Shown piece after piece: positions 24,827 to 34,319 of a DNA stretch of 52,136 nucleotides. Positions within the stretch are counted from its first letter, which is position 1; each line of letters opens with the position of its first letter. Source of the stretch: Euryarchaeota archaeon UBA549 (lineage in GTDB: Archaea > Thermoplasmatota > Poseidoniia > Poseidoniales > Poseidoniaceae). Location: NCBI GenBank assembly GCA_002495645.1, contig DAGF01000067.1, positions 1 through 52,136 of the forward strand. The letters are read 5' to 3'. Under the pieces are notes generated by a model. It made no database searches, was not told where the DNA came from, and worked only from the letters and a program-made list of their open reading frames with translations. The translations under genes were made by a program, and so were the position numbers.

Positions 24827-25699
24827 ATGACCGCTCATGTCCTGCAATGGGTTTTGAGCGAACTCGCCCGTCAACGCAAGGTCGTCATGGCCACGGTGTT
24901 GAACACCTCAGGAAGCGTGCCGGGAAAGACCGGTGCCCGTCTTGCCATGTCGTCGTTCGAGGAAGCATGGACGGGCACGGTGGGCGGCGCTGGTCTTGAA
25001 CACAAGGTGCTGGAACGCTGCCGAGGGCTTCTTCTTGAGTCGCATCAACCCTTTGCGGAGGTGTTGACGTTTGGCTTGAACAAAGGTGCGAAGGGCTATG
25101 AGGTAACACCCCTTGATTCGCTGTGCGGCGGTCGGGTGTCGATCGCTATCGAGGTGATGATTCCAATGCCACACGTTCACATCATGGGCGGCGGTCATTG
25201 CGGTGAGGCCTTGGCCACCACGCTCCACGGGTTGGGTTGGACGTATTCCGTCCACGACACACGGGAAGAATATGTTTCTATAGAAAAATACCCACATGCA
25301 ATTGAGCGTTCATCGGCCGCAATTACCGATTTGTTGAGTGGGGAATCTGCCGAATCACTTGGTCGGTTTTCTGATGTGCTCCTTCTGGGTCATGACTGGT
25401 CCGAAGACCAAGAACGATTGCTTGGACTGCTCCACCTCTTGAACACCCCCGATGCGGAGTTGGACGGCGTGAACGCACCGCGCCTTGGTGTCATCGGGAG
25501 TCGCTCAAAATGGCAGGCATTTGAGAAAACTTGCCTTGATGAGGGGCTGCCTCAATCGCTTTTGGACCAGGTCATTTGCCCGATTGGACTCAACATCGGT
25601 GCTCAATCACCCGAAGAGATTGCAGTGGCGGTGGTCGCTCAAATCATGTCGCTTCACAAAGGGGTTGACCCCAACGAGGCCACGTGGCGTCAGGATTGA
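24827..25699 (+). CDS. xdhC: XdhC/CoxI-family molybdenum cofactor maturation protein
   Basis: A 290-residue chaperone that binds molybdopterin and helps sulfurate and insert it into molybdenum hydroxylases. The N-terminal XdhC/CoxI domain has TSGSVPGKTGARLAM and GTVGGAGLEH; the usual Cys of the GGCxE motif is Gly here. The C-terminal Rossmann domain starts HIMGGGHCGEALA, with the family end segment ICPIGLNIGAQSPEEIAVAV split by position near 248-267. It forms an operon with mocA and its end overlaps the convergent oligoribonuclease gene by ten bases. Likely client: the molybdenum hydroxylase at 34-39 kb. Confidence 0.87.
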   Translation: MTAHVLQWVLSELARQRKVVMATVLNTSGSVPGKTGARLAMSSFEEAWTGTVGGAGLEHKVLERCRGLLLESHQPFAEVLTFGLNKGAKGYEVTPLDSLCGGRVSIAIEVMIPMPHVHIMGGGHCGEALATTLHGLGWTYSVHDTREEYVSIEKYPHAIERSSAAITDLLSGESAESLGRFSDVLLLGHDWSEDQERLLGLLHLLNTPDAELDGVNAPRLGVIGSRSKWQAFEKTCLDEGLPQSLLDQVICPIGLNIGAQSPEEIAVAVVAQIMSLHKGVDPNEATWRQD

Positions 25700-26238
25700 G
25701 GGATGAAGACCTGCTCTCGGAAGTACTTCAACTCCTCAATGGATTCAAGAATGTCATCAAGGGCAAGATGGGCCCCCTTCTTCGGGAATCGGGGAATATC
25801 GGTGTACCATCGCCTGCTCAATTCCTTAACCGTAGAGACATCAATCATTCTGTAGTGGAGGAAATCCAACAATTCTGGCATTTCCTTGGCGAGGAATTGC
25901 CGGTCGTTCCAAACGCTGTTGCCACAAAGGGGGGCTTTGTTTTCATCCACCCATTCTCGGAGGAAGGCGAGGGTGGCTTGTTCGGCTTCTCCTGCGCTGA
26001 CACCCTCCTTGCGGATTCTATCCACCAAGCCACTGCGGTGGTGGTGGGTGGTGTTCCATTCGTCCATGCCATCAATGAGGGATTCTGAAACACTGATGGC
26101 AAGGTTTGGACCTGTGGCGAGGACGTTCAACTCACTGTCGGTGACGACGGTAGCGATTTCGATGATCGATTCTCGTGACACGTCAAGGCCTGTCATCTCA
26201 AGGTCAATCCAGACCATGCGTTGCTCTCGCTTGTCCAT
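25690..26238 (-). CDS. orn: Oligoribonuclease
   Basis: A 182-residue DEDDh 3'-5' exoribonuclease that degrades dinucleotides left from RNA decay. The four acidic residues and the general base are visible: Asp12 and Glu14 (WIDLEMTGLD), Asp112 (NSVWNDRQFL), and His157 with Asp162 (GAHLALDDI). The WIDLEMTGLD start is diagnostic for Orn of proteobacteria, actinobacteria and eukaryotes; it is uncommon in archaea. ATG 26238 or 26217 are possible. It lies 52 bases after the start-distal end of the giant membrane protein gene on the same strand. Confidence 0.9.
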   Translation of the reverse strand: MDKREQRMVWIDLEMTGLDVSRESIIEIATVVTDSELNVLATGPNLAISVSESLIDGMDEWNTTHHHRSGLVDRIRKEGVSAGEAEQATLAFLREWVDENKAPLCGNSVWNDRQFLAKEMPELLDFLHYRMIDVSTVKELSRRWYTDIPRFPKKGAHLALDDILESIEELKYFREQVFIPQS

Positions 26239-26290
26239 GCCTTATTGGCAAAGGCGGCGGGTCTTGATTCTTCGCCGAAGAACGAGCGAC

Positions 26291-29200
26291 TCACGCGTTT
26301 GAGTTGTCGGTCTCAAACGTCAGCATGATCTGGCCGTTTGGCCCGAAAGCGACGACTGGAACATACCCTTCATGCGGCGTTTGTTCAAGCGAACTGAGAA
26401 TGTTCTGAACGGCATCCTTTGGTAGGCGCAATGCGAAGCCTTCGCCGGTGTCCAAGAGGCCACTGTGGGCTTTCTTCGGCTTGGGGGCTTGAACAGGCTT
26501 CGTTTCCTCGACCTTTTGGTCAACGACTGGTTCGGAGGCCGTCTCTTCTTCCTCATCCTCTGCATCATCAACAAGGTCAATCTCGAGGTCGTCCTCCTCC
26601 TCCACGGCTTCATCAAGCACTTCAAGGTCAGCATCGTCCTCTTCCTCTTCGAGATCCAACGCAGCCAGCTCAGCTTCCAATTCGTCGTCTTCTTCATCAT
26701 CAACCCCTGCATCCAAATCGACCATGGCGGGGATGTTCTTCGGGCCGTCGTCGGTTGAACCTGGATCTTCATATTCAGCCATTTCATAGATGCCGTCTTC
26801 TTCGTTCATGCGCTGCATGAACAAGAATGAGAATCCGAGGGCGACCATGCCCGTTAGAACAATGCCGATGGCGTTGTAGATATCACTCTCGAGCGAATTT
26901 GCGAACAAGAAGGCGGTGAGGATGGAACCGTAGCCCCCCACGCCTCGACGCCATCGAGCGTCGGCTTCGTCGCTGAACCCTTGGATGCCGATAACAACCA
27001 GATAAACCGTGGTCAGCAAGTAGGCAATGGACTCCAAGTTGACGCTGTCGAAAGCAACGAACAAACCGATGATGGTGTAGAGTGCACCGCTGACGCCCAA
27101 GCGGTCCATGAAGGCAAAGAAGGACTCGTCGGAATCCCACTTCAACGCCTTGTAATCGTAAACCATGTCGTCCCTCGCGGAGAGGAGCGAGAGCAGGAGG
27201 CCTTGGACGGCGAGGGTCATTCCGGTGATGGTTTGACGTTGGTCATCCGTGCCGACCTCGGCTTGCACCAGCAAGTTGACGACGCTGAACGTCAAGAGAA
27301 TTGGCAAAGCGATGATGCTGTTCGGACGACCGTCCTTGAGGGCGGAACGTGCCAAGAGGACCAGACCGATCACGGGGCCGATACCAAAGAACACAGAATA
27401 CCCGCCAACATAGCCCAAAGCACCGAGTTGCAGGGCAAGAGAGGCCGTTGAATCAGCGAGGTTGATGTCTTCCTCGGTGGTTGGAGGCGTTCGGAACAAA
27501 ACCCCGCGTTGGTGCATGATGGCCATTGCGCTACCGGTCAATCCCGTGATCATCCCGCTCCAGCCAATGGCATCCGCTTCGGTAATCGGCTGGAAGGTTT
27601 CACTGAGCGAGAACCCGATGTAAAGCGAAACAAAGAGTGCTCCGAGCATGTAAGGGAAGGTTTGGCTGTTGTTGGTGAACCAGAAGTAAGGCAGCAACAC
27701 GAAACAGGCCAAGGTCGGCAGCCAGTAACCGTCGGGTATGGCGCTGAACAAGGCGATAGCCAGCCAAATCCCCATGATGAACATGGTGAAACTCGATTCC
27801 AATTCATCGTCTTCAGAAGTGTAGAGTCGGGACAATCCAAAGAGCATTTGTGTGCCAATGATCAATCCGATGAACGCAGGGAACGGTCCTGCATGGTCGT
27901 CCAAGAGGTATGTTCGCACGCTATCGGGAGCACCCTCCAGCATCGTGTTGAACAAGCCGTGCGAATACCATCCTTGGCCCAAGAACACCAACACCAAGGG
28001 CATCAAGGAAAGCAGGAGGTAGAACTTGAACTGGACAACACGCATCGTCACCAACAGCAGAATCGGCAACAGGAGCAGGCCACCAGATGTATCGAGCATG
28101 GCCAGCAGGAGGAGCATGACATAGGCGACGCCATCGCTCATTCGGTCCAACTCGTTCGTGTCAATTCCGCGCCGAGCGATGACGGTGTTGACGATGATGG
28201 GGGCGCTGACGAGAATCAGGTCCAACAACACGTTTGACATTTGGATGTCGGCCGAAGTGCCCCAGACATTGTCTCCCAGAGCTAGGGAAAGAGGTGCTGC
28301 AATCAGGAGCAGGAGCGTGACGGCCGTGGCCCGAGTTGCCGAGCTGATGCTGGCCATGGCGAGCACTTCTCGGATGAGCATACCAACAGGGATGACCATG
28401 AGCAGAACGAGGGCGGGTTGGTCGGACCAAGTGGAGGCGTTGACATTGCTCACGGAGAAGGTGAACATCATCAATGAAGAGAGGAGGCTGAACCGAGCCA
28501 AAGGCGTAAGTTCGCCATCCTCAATGACTGCATCGAGATCTTTTTCCTTGGGGTCCTGAATTTCCCAAACATTCGTATTAGGATTGTAAATGAGTTCATC
28601 TTGGTTGCCGATGCCGAACCAGTGATAGATGGAACCAACATCAAGTTCCTTGCCTGCTGCTTTTGCTGCGAGGAAGTACAGCACCAGACTCACCACGAAG
28701 AATTGAGGGCGGAGCCCCATCGCGACGATATCATCAAAGACAGAACTCGGTGGGAGTTTGAGGTTGTCCAAGGCGGCGAGAAGCAAAACAGTGACCGATG
28801 TAAATGCGAGTGCGAGCGTGATGTCTTTGCGTTGCTTCATGTTTGGCGAGGGGTACTGAAGCATCATGCTGTAGCTCATGAAGGCCATGTACGCCACCAA
28901 GAGCCAAGGCAAGAACCACTCTGGGTCCAACACGGCTCTGGATAACACAACGGAGCCAAGCATCGCCAAACTGGTGCTCGTCTGGATTTTTCCAGTCCTT
29001 CGTCCGGCCTCGGAGACAGCGACCAAGAAGATGGGGAGCAACACGTGTAGCCACGTTCCACCGTACGTATCTTGGGCGGTCAAATCTGCAGAGATGCCCA
29101 TCCAGTCGGTGATGAGGTACGAGCCACTGAAGGCGAGGATGGTGATGTTGATGACCCACGCCCGAGCAACCTTTGAGATGAACACCATGTAAGGAATCAT

Positions 29201-30415
29201 GATCATACTGAGCACCCAGGGCATGGTGGAGGTTTCAGGTGGCAAGGCCGCAAGGGCGACAGCGAGCCCCACGGGCATCCAAGGCACTCGTTGCTGGAGA
29301 ACGGCCGGGAAATAGGCCAGCAGAACCGTGACCCAAAGCGCCACTGGGATGTTAACATAGGCGGCGAGCTCGGGGTAATCACTTGCTCGGAACGGCCCGA
29401 GAATGAGGTTGAAATCAGGTTCAGTCCGGGCTAGCGCAATCGCTACGACCACGGTGCCGATGAGGACGGCTGATGCTCGTTCCATGACTTCCTTTCGAAG
29501 GTCTTGCCGGGAGGCGTAGTAGCCTTGCAGGGCGATGATGAACACCATCAGGGAAAGTGCTCCACCCATGCCGTCATCGGGGGCGTTGGTGTTCAACACC
29601 TCGTAGATGATGGGGACGATGCATGCCGCAACAGCGACCACGACAAAATTGAGGGCCCGGTTTGAACGCAGGGCCATCTCCATCGATACAAAGGAAATCA
29701 AGACGATGGCAAGGCCAAGTTCCCAACTGACTACACTTTCAGACCAGCGAATCCACGGGCCGACGCCAGCGATGAGCACGGCCATGGGAGCGTAGGTGGC
29801 GACGCCCCAGCCGAAACTCGTATCACCGCTGTATCGCCTGAGGAGAAGGAAGTGGCCGAAGGTCAACAGAAGGCAGGTGGCTGTTTGGGCGTAAATGCCG
29901 TTGGCATTTGGGGACCAATCCACTTCGGTGTAAGCATCGGGTGAACCAAACCAATCCAATTCGAGTGTTCCCGTGGCGTAACCCATCATGAATCGGGTGC
30001 CCCATAGCACACCGACCGTTGAGAAGAAAAAGGCAATGCCGAGGAAATAATTCTGAATGTCCTTGAGCCTGTACCCGTTCTTCTTTGATTGAAGTTCAAT
30101 CAATCCGATTGAAACCAAGAAGGATGCCAAACCACCCACGAAGAGCACCAAAAAGTTCTGATTGGTGGCGTCTTCGTCGAAAGCGACGCTAAATACACCT
30201 CCCCAGATGGCCAAGAAACCGATGCCCATCATGACGATTTGTGAGAGTTTCATCAAGAACAGGTCGTCTCGATTCATGGATTGATTGGGTTTGACCAATG
30301 TGATGCTTTCTTGGGGTGCATCAACGCCTTCAACCACGCCTCCAACGAATCCGGAGGAAGGGGTTGGTTGTGCTCGTGGTCGTACTGGGGCGACTCTTCT
30401 CTTTGGTGCTGCCAT
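26291..30415 (-). CDS. Giant polytopic membrane protein of unknown function (1374 aa)
   Basis: The longest gene in the window. A basic Pro/Arg/Ala-rich N-terminal tail (1-50) is followed by roughly 35 membrane spans counted by eye (about 55-1225). A cytosolic-looking loop with Trp, Asp and Glu (DELIYNPNTNVWEIQDPKE) lies near residue 615. Then comes a highly acidic linker (about 1240-1315, long Glu/Asp runs, mimicking an unstructured spacer) and a conserved-looking C-terminal mini-domain of about 55 residues (LLDTGEGFALRLPKDAVQNI onward). I recognise no family. The span count and the lack of charged motifs in helices argue against a simple duplicated transporter; a scaffold, polymer-export or glycan machine is possible but unproven. 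It is divergent from the subtilisin-like protease gene. Confidence 0.85.
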   Translation of the reverse strand: MAAPKRRVAPVRPRAQPTPSSGFVGGVVEGVDAPQESITLVKPNQSMNRDDLFLMKLSQIVMMGIGFLAIWGGVFSVAFDEDATNQNFLVLFVGGLASFLVSIGLIELQSKKNGYRLKDIQNYFLGIAFFFSTVGVLWGTRFMMGYATGTLELDWFGSPDAYTEVDWSPNANGIYAQTATCLLLTFGHFLLLRRYSGDTSFGWGVATYAPMAVLIAGVGPWIRWSESVVSWELGLAIVLISFVSMEMALRSNRALNFVVVAVAACIVPIIYEVLNTNAPDDGMGGALSLMVFIIALQGYYASRQDLRKEVMERASAVLIGTVVVAIALARTEPDFNLILGPFRASDYPELAAYVNIPVALWVTVLLAYFPAVLQQRVPWMPVGLAVALAALPPETSTMPWVLSMIMIPYMVFISKVARAWVINITILAFSGSYLITDWMGISADLTAQDTYGGTWLHVLLPIFLVAVSEAGRRTGKIQTSTSLAMLGSVVLSRAVLDPEWFLPWLLVAYMAFMSYSMMLQYPSPNMKQRKDITLALAFTSVTVLLLAALDNLKLPPSSVFDDIVAMGLRPQFFVVSLVLYFLAAKAAGKELDVGSIYHWFGIGNQDELIYNPNTNVWEIQDPKEKDLDAVIEDGELTPLARFSLLSSLMMFTFSVSNVNASTWSDQPALVLLMVIPVGMLIREVLAMASISSATRATAVTLLLLIAAPLSLALGDNVWGTSADIQMSNVLLDLILVSAPIIVNTVIARRGIDTNELDRMSDGVAYVMLLLLAMLDTSGGLLLLPILLLVTMRVVQFKFYLLLSLMPLVLVFLGQGWYSHGLFNTMLEGAPDSVRTYLLDDHAGPFPAFIGLIIGTQMLFGLSRLYTSEDDELESSFTMFIMGIWLAIALFSAIPDGYWLPTLACFVLLPYFWFTNNSQTFPYMLGALFVSLYIGFSLSETFQPITEADAIGWSGMITGLTGSAMAIMHQRGVLFRTPPTTEEDINLADSTASLALQLGALGYVGGYSVFFGIGPVIGLVLLARSALKDGRPNSIIALPILLTFSVVNLLVQAEVGTDDQRQTITGMTLAVQGLLLSLLSARDDMVYDYKALKWDSDESFFAFMDRLGVSGALYTIIGLFVAFDSVNLESIAYLLTTVYLVVIGIQGFSDEADARWRRGVGGYGSILTAFLFANSLESDIYNAIGIVLTGMVALGFSFLFMQRMNEEDGIYEMAEYEDPGSTDDGPKNIPAMVDLDAGVDDEEDDELEAELAALDLEEEEDDADLEVLDEAVEEEDDLEIDLVDDAEDEEEETASEPVVDQKVEETKPVQAPKPKKAHSGLLDTGEGFALRLPKDAVQNILSSLEQTPHEGYVPVVAFGPNGQIMLTFETDNSNA

Positions 30416-30445
30416 GTGAATCAGTCTAAAAATCGTCAGTCTACA

Positions 30446-30456
30446 CTTAATATTTC
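30446..30456 (-). promoter_or_regulatory. TATA-like box for the giant membrane protein gene
   Basis: CTTAATATTTC read on the minus strand is GAAATATTAAG, centred about 35 bases upstream of ATG 30415, so transcription would start about nine bases before the ATG. It is the most AT-rich patch in the 157-base gap. The rest of the gap holds the GAGGAG ribosome site (30561-30566) of the divergent protease. Confidence 0.45.
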
Positions 30457-30572
30457 ACCCGCGAACCCCTGCGAGAACCCCAAGTTGAGTGCGATTCCTA
30501 GAAGGCGGAGGCTAACACGGTTACAATGACTTGAAAACCTGCCAATGGCTGGGGTGAAGTGAGGAGAATTTT

Positions 30573-32561
30573 ATGAAACGCTCGTTGCTCTGTGTGTTTT
30601 GCTTTTTCTTGATGCTCGCACCCGCTTTTGCCATGGCGATGCCGGTGCAATCTTCGGTCGAAGAACCGGTGGAAGATGGCTGGTGGATTGACACATCCCT
30701 TGATCGAAATCAGAACAATATCGGCGATATGGTTGAAAAATATCACGATCATCCGCTTTTCCTTGATGAGGACAACACACTTCCCCTCATCATTGACTTT
30801 GACCATACGCCTACCGACGGCGATGTGGCCATGCTTGAACGAGAGGTCGGATACGTCCACCAGTGGAACCTACCTCGCATCGATGCCGTGGCGGGTCGTG
30901 TTCCCCACGCCATGATTCTCGAGACCACGACGCTGCCCGGAGTGGTTATGCTCGAACTTGACGGCATCCTCCAGGTGCAAAACGGTGATGCAGCCGTCGT
31001 GCACGAGGTTGACCTTGCTCAACAGCAAACAGGGTACGACGGCTCCGGCGTCAGTGTTGCAGTCATTGATACGGGCATCGACAGCCTCCACGTTGGGCTT
31101 GACGACCACGACGATGACAACAGCACCCACGATCCGAAGGTGATTGCGTTTTATGATCCCGTGAACAACCCTGACAAAACCAACGGCACTGAAATCCAAG
31201 CCTACGATGACCAAGGCCACGGAACACATTGTGCGGGAACCGTTGCAGGAACGGGCGCACCCACCTTCGAACACCCGGGAATGGCTCCACAAGCCAATCT
31301 TGTCGGCGTGAAAGTGTTGGATTCCGGTGGTTCGGGAAGTTTCTCTGTCGTGATGGCCGGAATGGAGTGGACCGTTGAAAATCGGTACAAATTCAACATC
31401 CGTGCTGCATCCATGAGTCTTGGAGGGCCGGGGCCAATAGAGTGGACGTCGTCTGAAGAAGACAGCGTCAACCGCTATGCTAACGAGATGGTCCGAGCGG
31501 GTATTAGTATGCTCATTGCCGCTGGAAATTCGGCAGCCCCAGGCACCATTGGAACGCCCGGTGGCGCAGAAGATGTCATTACAGTCGGAGCACTCAACAA
31601 AAACACGGCCATTGCAGAATACAGTAGTGAGGGGCCAACCGAAGAAGGCCGAGTGAAACCCAATGTGGCCTTCGTCGGTTCGGATGTGATGTCTGCTCAA
31701 CACAACTCGGGTGATGGATATGTTGCCTTCAGCGGCACCAGCATGGCGACACCGGGTGTTGCGGGGACCGTTGCCTTGATGTTGCAGGCAAATCCTGACT
31801 TATCGCCCTTTGATGTGCGAAACATTCTCCAAGAAACAGCCACATATCGAGAGTGCCACTACATGGCTGCCAATCAACCGTGTGCCGAAGATTTGATTCC
31901 AAAGAATCGGCAAAACAATGTTTACGGCCACGGACACGTAGAGGCACTGGCTGCGGTCATGGAAGCGGCCCAACGGGACTATCAACTCGACACCTCAATC
32001 TCCATCACCATCACCACTGAGGCAGGAATCGACGATCGCATCCACCTCATGCCAGGCGATGCAATCGAGGTTGACCTGAGCGGAGATGTTGATACTTTCC
32101 AGTGGCGCAGTAATCATCTGCGTGATGACTGGGCAAATCTCCACACCTTTGACGAAGGCGATGAGAAAGCTACACTTGATTTGACCACCATCGTTAACCA
32201 ACTTGAGCATCTTCCGGGAATCGAAGTTGAAGGCAATCACACCCTCTCTCTGCGAGGTTTAATCGCCAATGAGAGCGATGGACATTCTTCCTCGGCCCTC
32301 GTATCCGTGAATGTGATGCTGATGGACACGGCCAATGCGAAATCCTATGGCGAGAACAGCGGTGATGGTTTGTTTGGCGACCTCCCCACATGGGTTGGTC
32401 CCGTTGTCATCCTCTTCCTCGTGGCTTTGGTTATCTTTGGGATGATCCTCATCAACAAGGTCGAGGACGCTGCAGAGGTTGAGGTCTTGGACTGGTCAAA
32501 ACCAGATGAGGACATTGATGCCGTTGTTGTTGGGCATCTTGAAGCCGAAATTTTGGATTGA
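30573..32561 (+). CDS. Secreted subtilisin-like serine protease (S8) with C-terminal membrane anchor
   Basis: A 662-residue exported protease. A signal peptide (1-23) leads to a propeptide-like region (about 30-145) and an S8 catalytic domain with Asp166 (AVIDTGID), His216 (GHGTHCAGT), oxyanion Asn319 (IAAGN) and Ser390 (SGTSMATP). A beta-rich domain (about 480-590), one membrane span (about 605-625) and an acidic cytoplasmic tail follow, so the enzyme is tethered to the outer face. It probably digests proteins for nutrition or processes surface proteins. ATG 30573 has GAGGAG upstream. It converges with the thioredoxin-like lipoprotein gene five bases away. Confidence 0.92.
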   Translation: MKRSLLCVFCFFLMLAPAFAMAMPVQSSVEEPVEDGWWIDTSLDRNQNNIGDMVEKYHDHPLFLDEDNTLPLIIDFDHTPTDGDVAMLEREVGYVHQWNLPRIDAVAGRVPHAMILETTTLPGVVMLELDGILQVQNGDAAVVHEVDLAQQQTGYDGSGVSVAVIDTGIDSLHVGLDDHDDDNSTHDPKVIAFYDPVNNPDKTNGTEIQAYDDQGHGTHCAGTVAGTGAPTFEHPGMAPQANLVGVKVLDSGGSGSFSVVMAGMEWTVENRYKFNIRAASMSLGGPGPIEWTSSEEDSVNRYANEMVRAGISMLIAAGNSAAPGTIGTPGGAEDVITVGALNKNTAIAEYSSEGPTEEGRVKPNVAFVGSDVMSAQHNSGDGYVAFSGTSMATPGVAGTVALMLQANPDLSPFDVRNILQETATYRECHYMAANQPCAEDLIPKNRQNNVYGHGHVEALAAVMEAAQRDYQLDTSISITITTEAGIDDRIHLMPGDAIEVDLSGDVDTFQWRSNHLRDDWANLHTFDEGDEKATLDLTTIVNQLEHLPGIEVEGNHTLSLRGLIANESDGHSSSALVSVNVMLMDTANAKSYGENSGDGLFGDLPTWVGPVVILFLVALVIFGMILINKVEDAAEVEVLDWSKPDEDIDAVVVGHLEAEILD

Positions 32562-32566
32562 AGTGG

Positions 32567-33100
32567 TCAAGCTGCTGCACTGGCTTCGTTCCACTTTTCA
32601 AGAATCGTGGCACTGTCGTCCATGCGCCCTTCGTGTAGGTAGGTGATTTCACCTGCTCCGTTCACAAAGGCAAGCGAGCCTGGTCGAGTGATGTCCAATG
32701 CCGTCGTGACATCGCTTCCTTTCATGAAGGCATAAGTGGTCAGTTCGACCCTTGTATCACCCTCTTCGTCGTCATGGGCGTTGGCCGAGTCATGCCATTC
32801 ACTCAAACTCAATCCGCCTGCATTTTCTGCAGGATCGGTGGACATAACCAAGACAGGAAGTTCAGGTTGTGTTTCCCAAATTGCATGCATGGTTGTGAAA
32901 CAGGGGTTGTTGCACCATTCAGCGGAGAAGATCACAATGAAGGCATTTCCCGACATACGCTCGTTGTCGTATGTTTGGTTGTCATCAGCAACCTCTGAGA
33001 AGTTAGGAAACACCAGTGTTTTTTCCTCCTCTTCGCCTGTGCAACCCGTCAGCGGGGCAGCGATGAGAAGGATGAGAATCAGCGCGTGTATTTTGGCCAT
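32567..33100 (-). CDS. Thioredoxin-fold lipoprotein with CxxxC motif
   Basis: A 177-residue lipoprotein: lipobox Cys20 (PLTGC), acidic linker, then a thioredoxin-like fold with FIVIFSAEWCNNPC, in which the cysteines Cys63 and Cys67 are separated by three residues instead of two. CxxxC is seen in Sco-type copper chaperones and some redox lipoproteins, so copper delivery or disulfide exchange outside the cell are both possible. ITRPGSLAFVNGAGEITY has the cis-proline region typical of TlpA-like proteins. ATG 33100 gives a clean signal; ATG 33130 would add ten residues. Confidence 0.75.
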   Translation of the reverse strand: MAKIHALILILLIAAPLTGCTGEEEEKTLVFPNFSEVADDNQTYDNERMSGNAFIVIFSAEWCNNPCFTTMHAIWETQPELPVLVMSTDPAENAGGLSLSEWHDSANAHDDEEGDTRVELTTYAFMKGSDVTTALDITRPGSLAFVNGAGEITYLHEGRMDDSATILEKWNEASAAA

Positions 33101-33225
33101 GGAGTTCTTACATGTCCGTTGCTTATTCAAACCTTGCTCCCGCCGTCAGTTGGAGCGCTTATTTTGCATAACCGGTGAAAAAAGGGGGGAACAAAAGCCA
33201 TTAGTCTAGCCAAGATAGGGGACTC

Positions 33226-34287
33226 ATGAATGCATTGGGCCGAGGCATCATTCTTTTGCTTGCTTTGATTTTACTCGCCCCAGTTTCGGCTCAGTCCGGT
33301 GACTCAACAACATGCGTATCCGGAACGTCTACTGAGGACAGGCAGGGTTGTTTGGATTCGGACGGCGATGGATGGTCGGACCCCGATGAAGATTGGAACG
33401 AGAGCATGGGTGCCGACGCCTTCCCCGACAACGCTTCCGAACATAGGGACCTTGATGGTGATGGACTCGGGGATGTCGCCGACCCTGACATGGACAATGA
33501 CGGTGCATTGGATGAGGTGGATGTGTGGCCCGAGATTCCTGAACTTTGGTCCGACATCGACGGCGATGGCTACGCTGACCAAGGGCTTCATCCGATGAGC
33601 GATAATTGCCCGAACATCTACGGAAAGAGCAAGATTCGATTGAAGGGTTGTTCGGACATCGACGGCGATTTCGTACCAGATGAATACGACGATGACGCTG
33701 ACGGTGACGGTATTCGAAACGAGATGGAACGTTCTGCATCATCCGGGACCATTCTCTACGACCCTTACAATCCGGATTCCACGCCCCCAGATGCAGACCA
33801 AGACACCATTCCAGATGTGCTTGATTCCGACAACGACAACGATGGATGGCCCGATTACATTGAAATCGACCGAGGGTCAAACATCTACGACGATGAGGAA
33901 ACGCCATTTACGATGTACTTTGGCTCAAACACCGGCATTTTCTACACGGGCGGTCTTGGTCCAGGTTCGTTCAGTTTTGAGTACGATTCAGATTACACAG
34001 AACTCTCGGTTTCCGTGATCAGTGAAATCGTGTTTGAAGAACTGGTCATTCCGCTCCTTTTGGTCCCAATTTATTTCGCTGTCTTTCTCTCGCGCCGTCG
34101 TGAATTCGGTCGTCTTCTCAGGGAGATTGATGCTGCAAAAACCATTGATGTTTTGCGTGATATTGAGGCCGAGGTCAACGAAGCGGTCAAGCAGCGCAGC
34201 ATCAAGGTCTACCACGGACTGGTGTTGAGGAACGCGATTGAACTCAACGAAGCCGAGTTCAACGGAGAGTGCATTGAAGAGGAATAA
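33226..34287 (+). CDS. Surface protein with thrombospondin type-3-like calcium repeats
   Basis: A 353-residue protein with signal peptide (1-22) and an extracellular part (about 28-235) packed with DxDxDG-type loops (SDGDGWSD, LDGDGLGD, DMDNDGALD, DIDGDGYAD, DIDGDFVPD, DADGDGIRN, DNDNDGWPD). These loops bind calcium in thrombospondin type-3 and dockerin-like folds. One membrane span (about 270-290) and a cytoplasmic tail with helices (RREFGRLLREIDAAK and following) end the chain. It probably acts in surface structure or adhesion. ATG 33226 follows AGGGGA. The molybdenum hydroxylase operon starts 32 bases later. Confidence 0.8.
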   Translation: MNALGRGIILLLALILLAPVSAQSGDSTTCVSGTSTEDRQGCLDSDGDGWSDPDEDWNESMGADAFPDNASEHRDLDGDGLGDVADPDMDNDGALDEVDVWPEIPELWSDIDGDGYADQGLHPMSDNCPNIYGKSKIRLKGCSDIDGDFVPDEYDDDADGDGIRNEMERSASSGTILYDPYNPDSTPPDADQDTIPDVLDSDNDNDGWPDYIEIDRGSNIYDDEETPFTMYFGSNTGIFYTGGLGPGSFSFEYDSDYTELSVSVISEIVFEELVIPLLLVPIYFAVFLSRRREFGRLLREIDAAKTIDVLRDIEAEVNEAVKQRSIKVYHGLVLRNAIELNEAEFNGECIEEE

Positions 34288-34319
34288 GAGGCCACAGGCC
34301 CCCAATTATCAAAGAGTCC

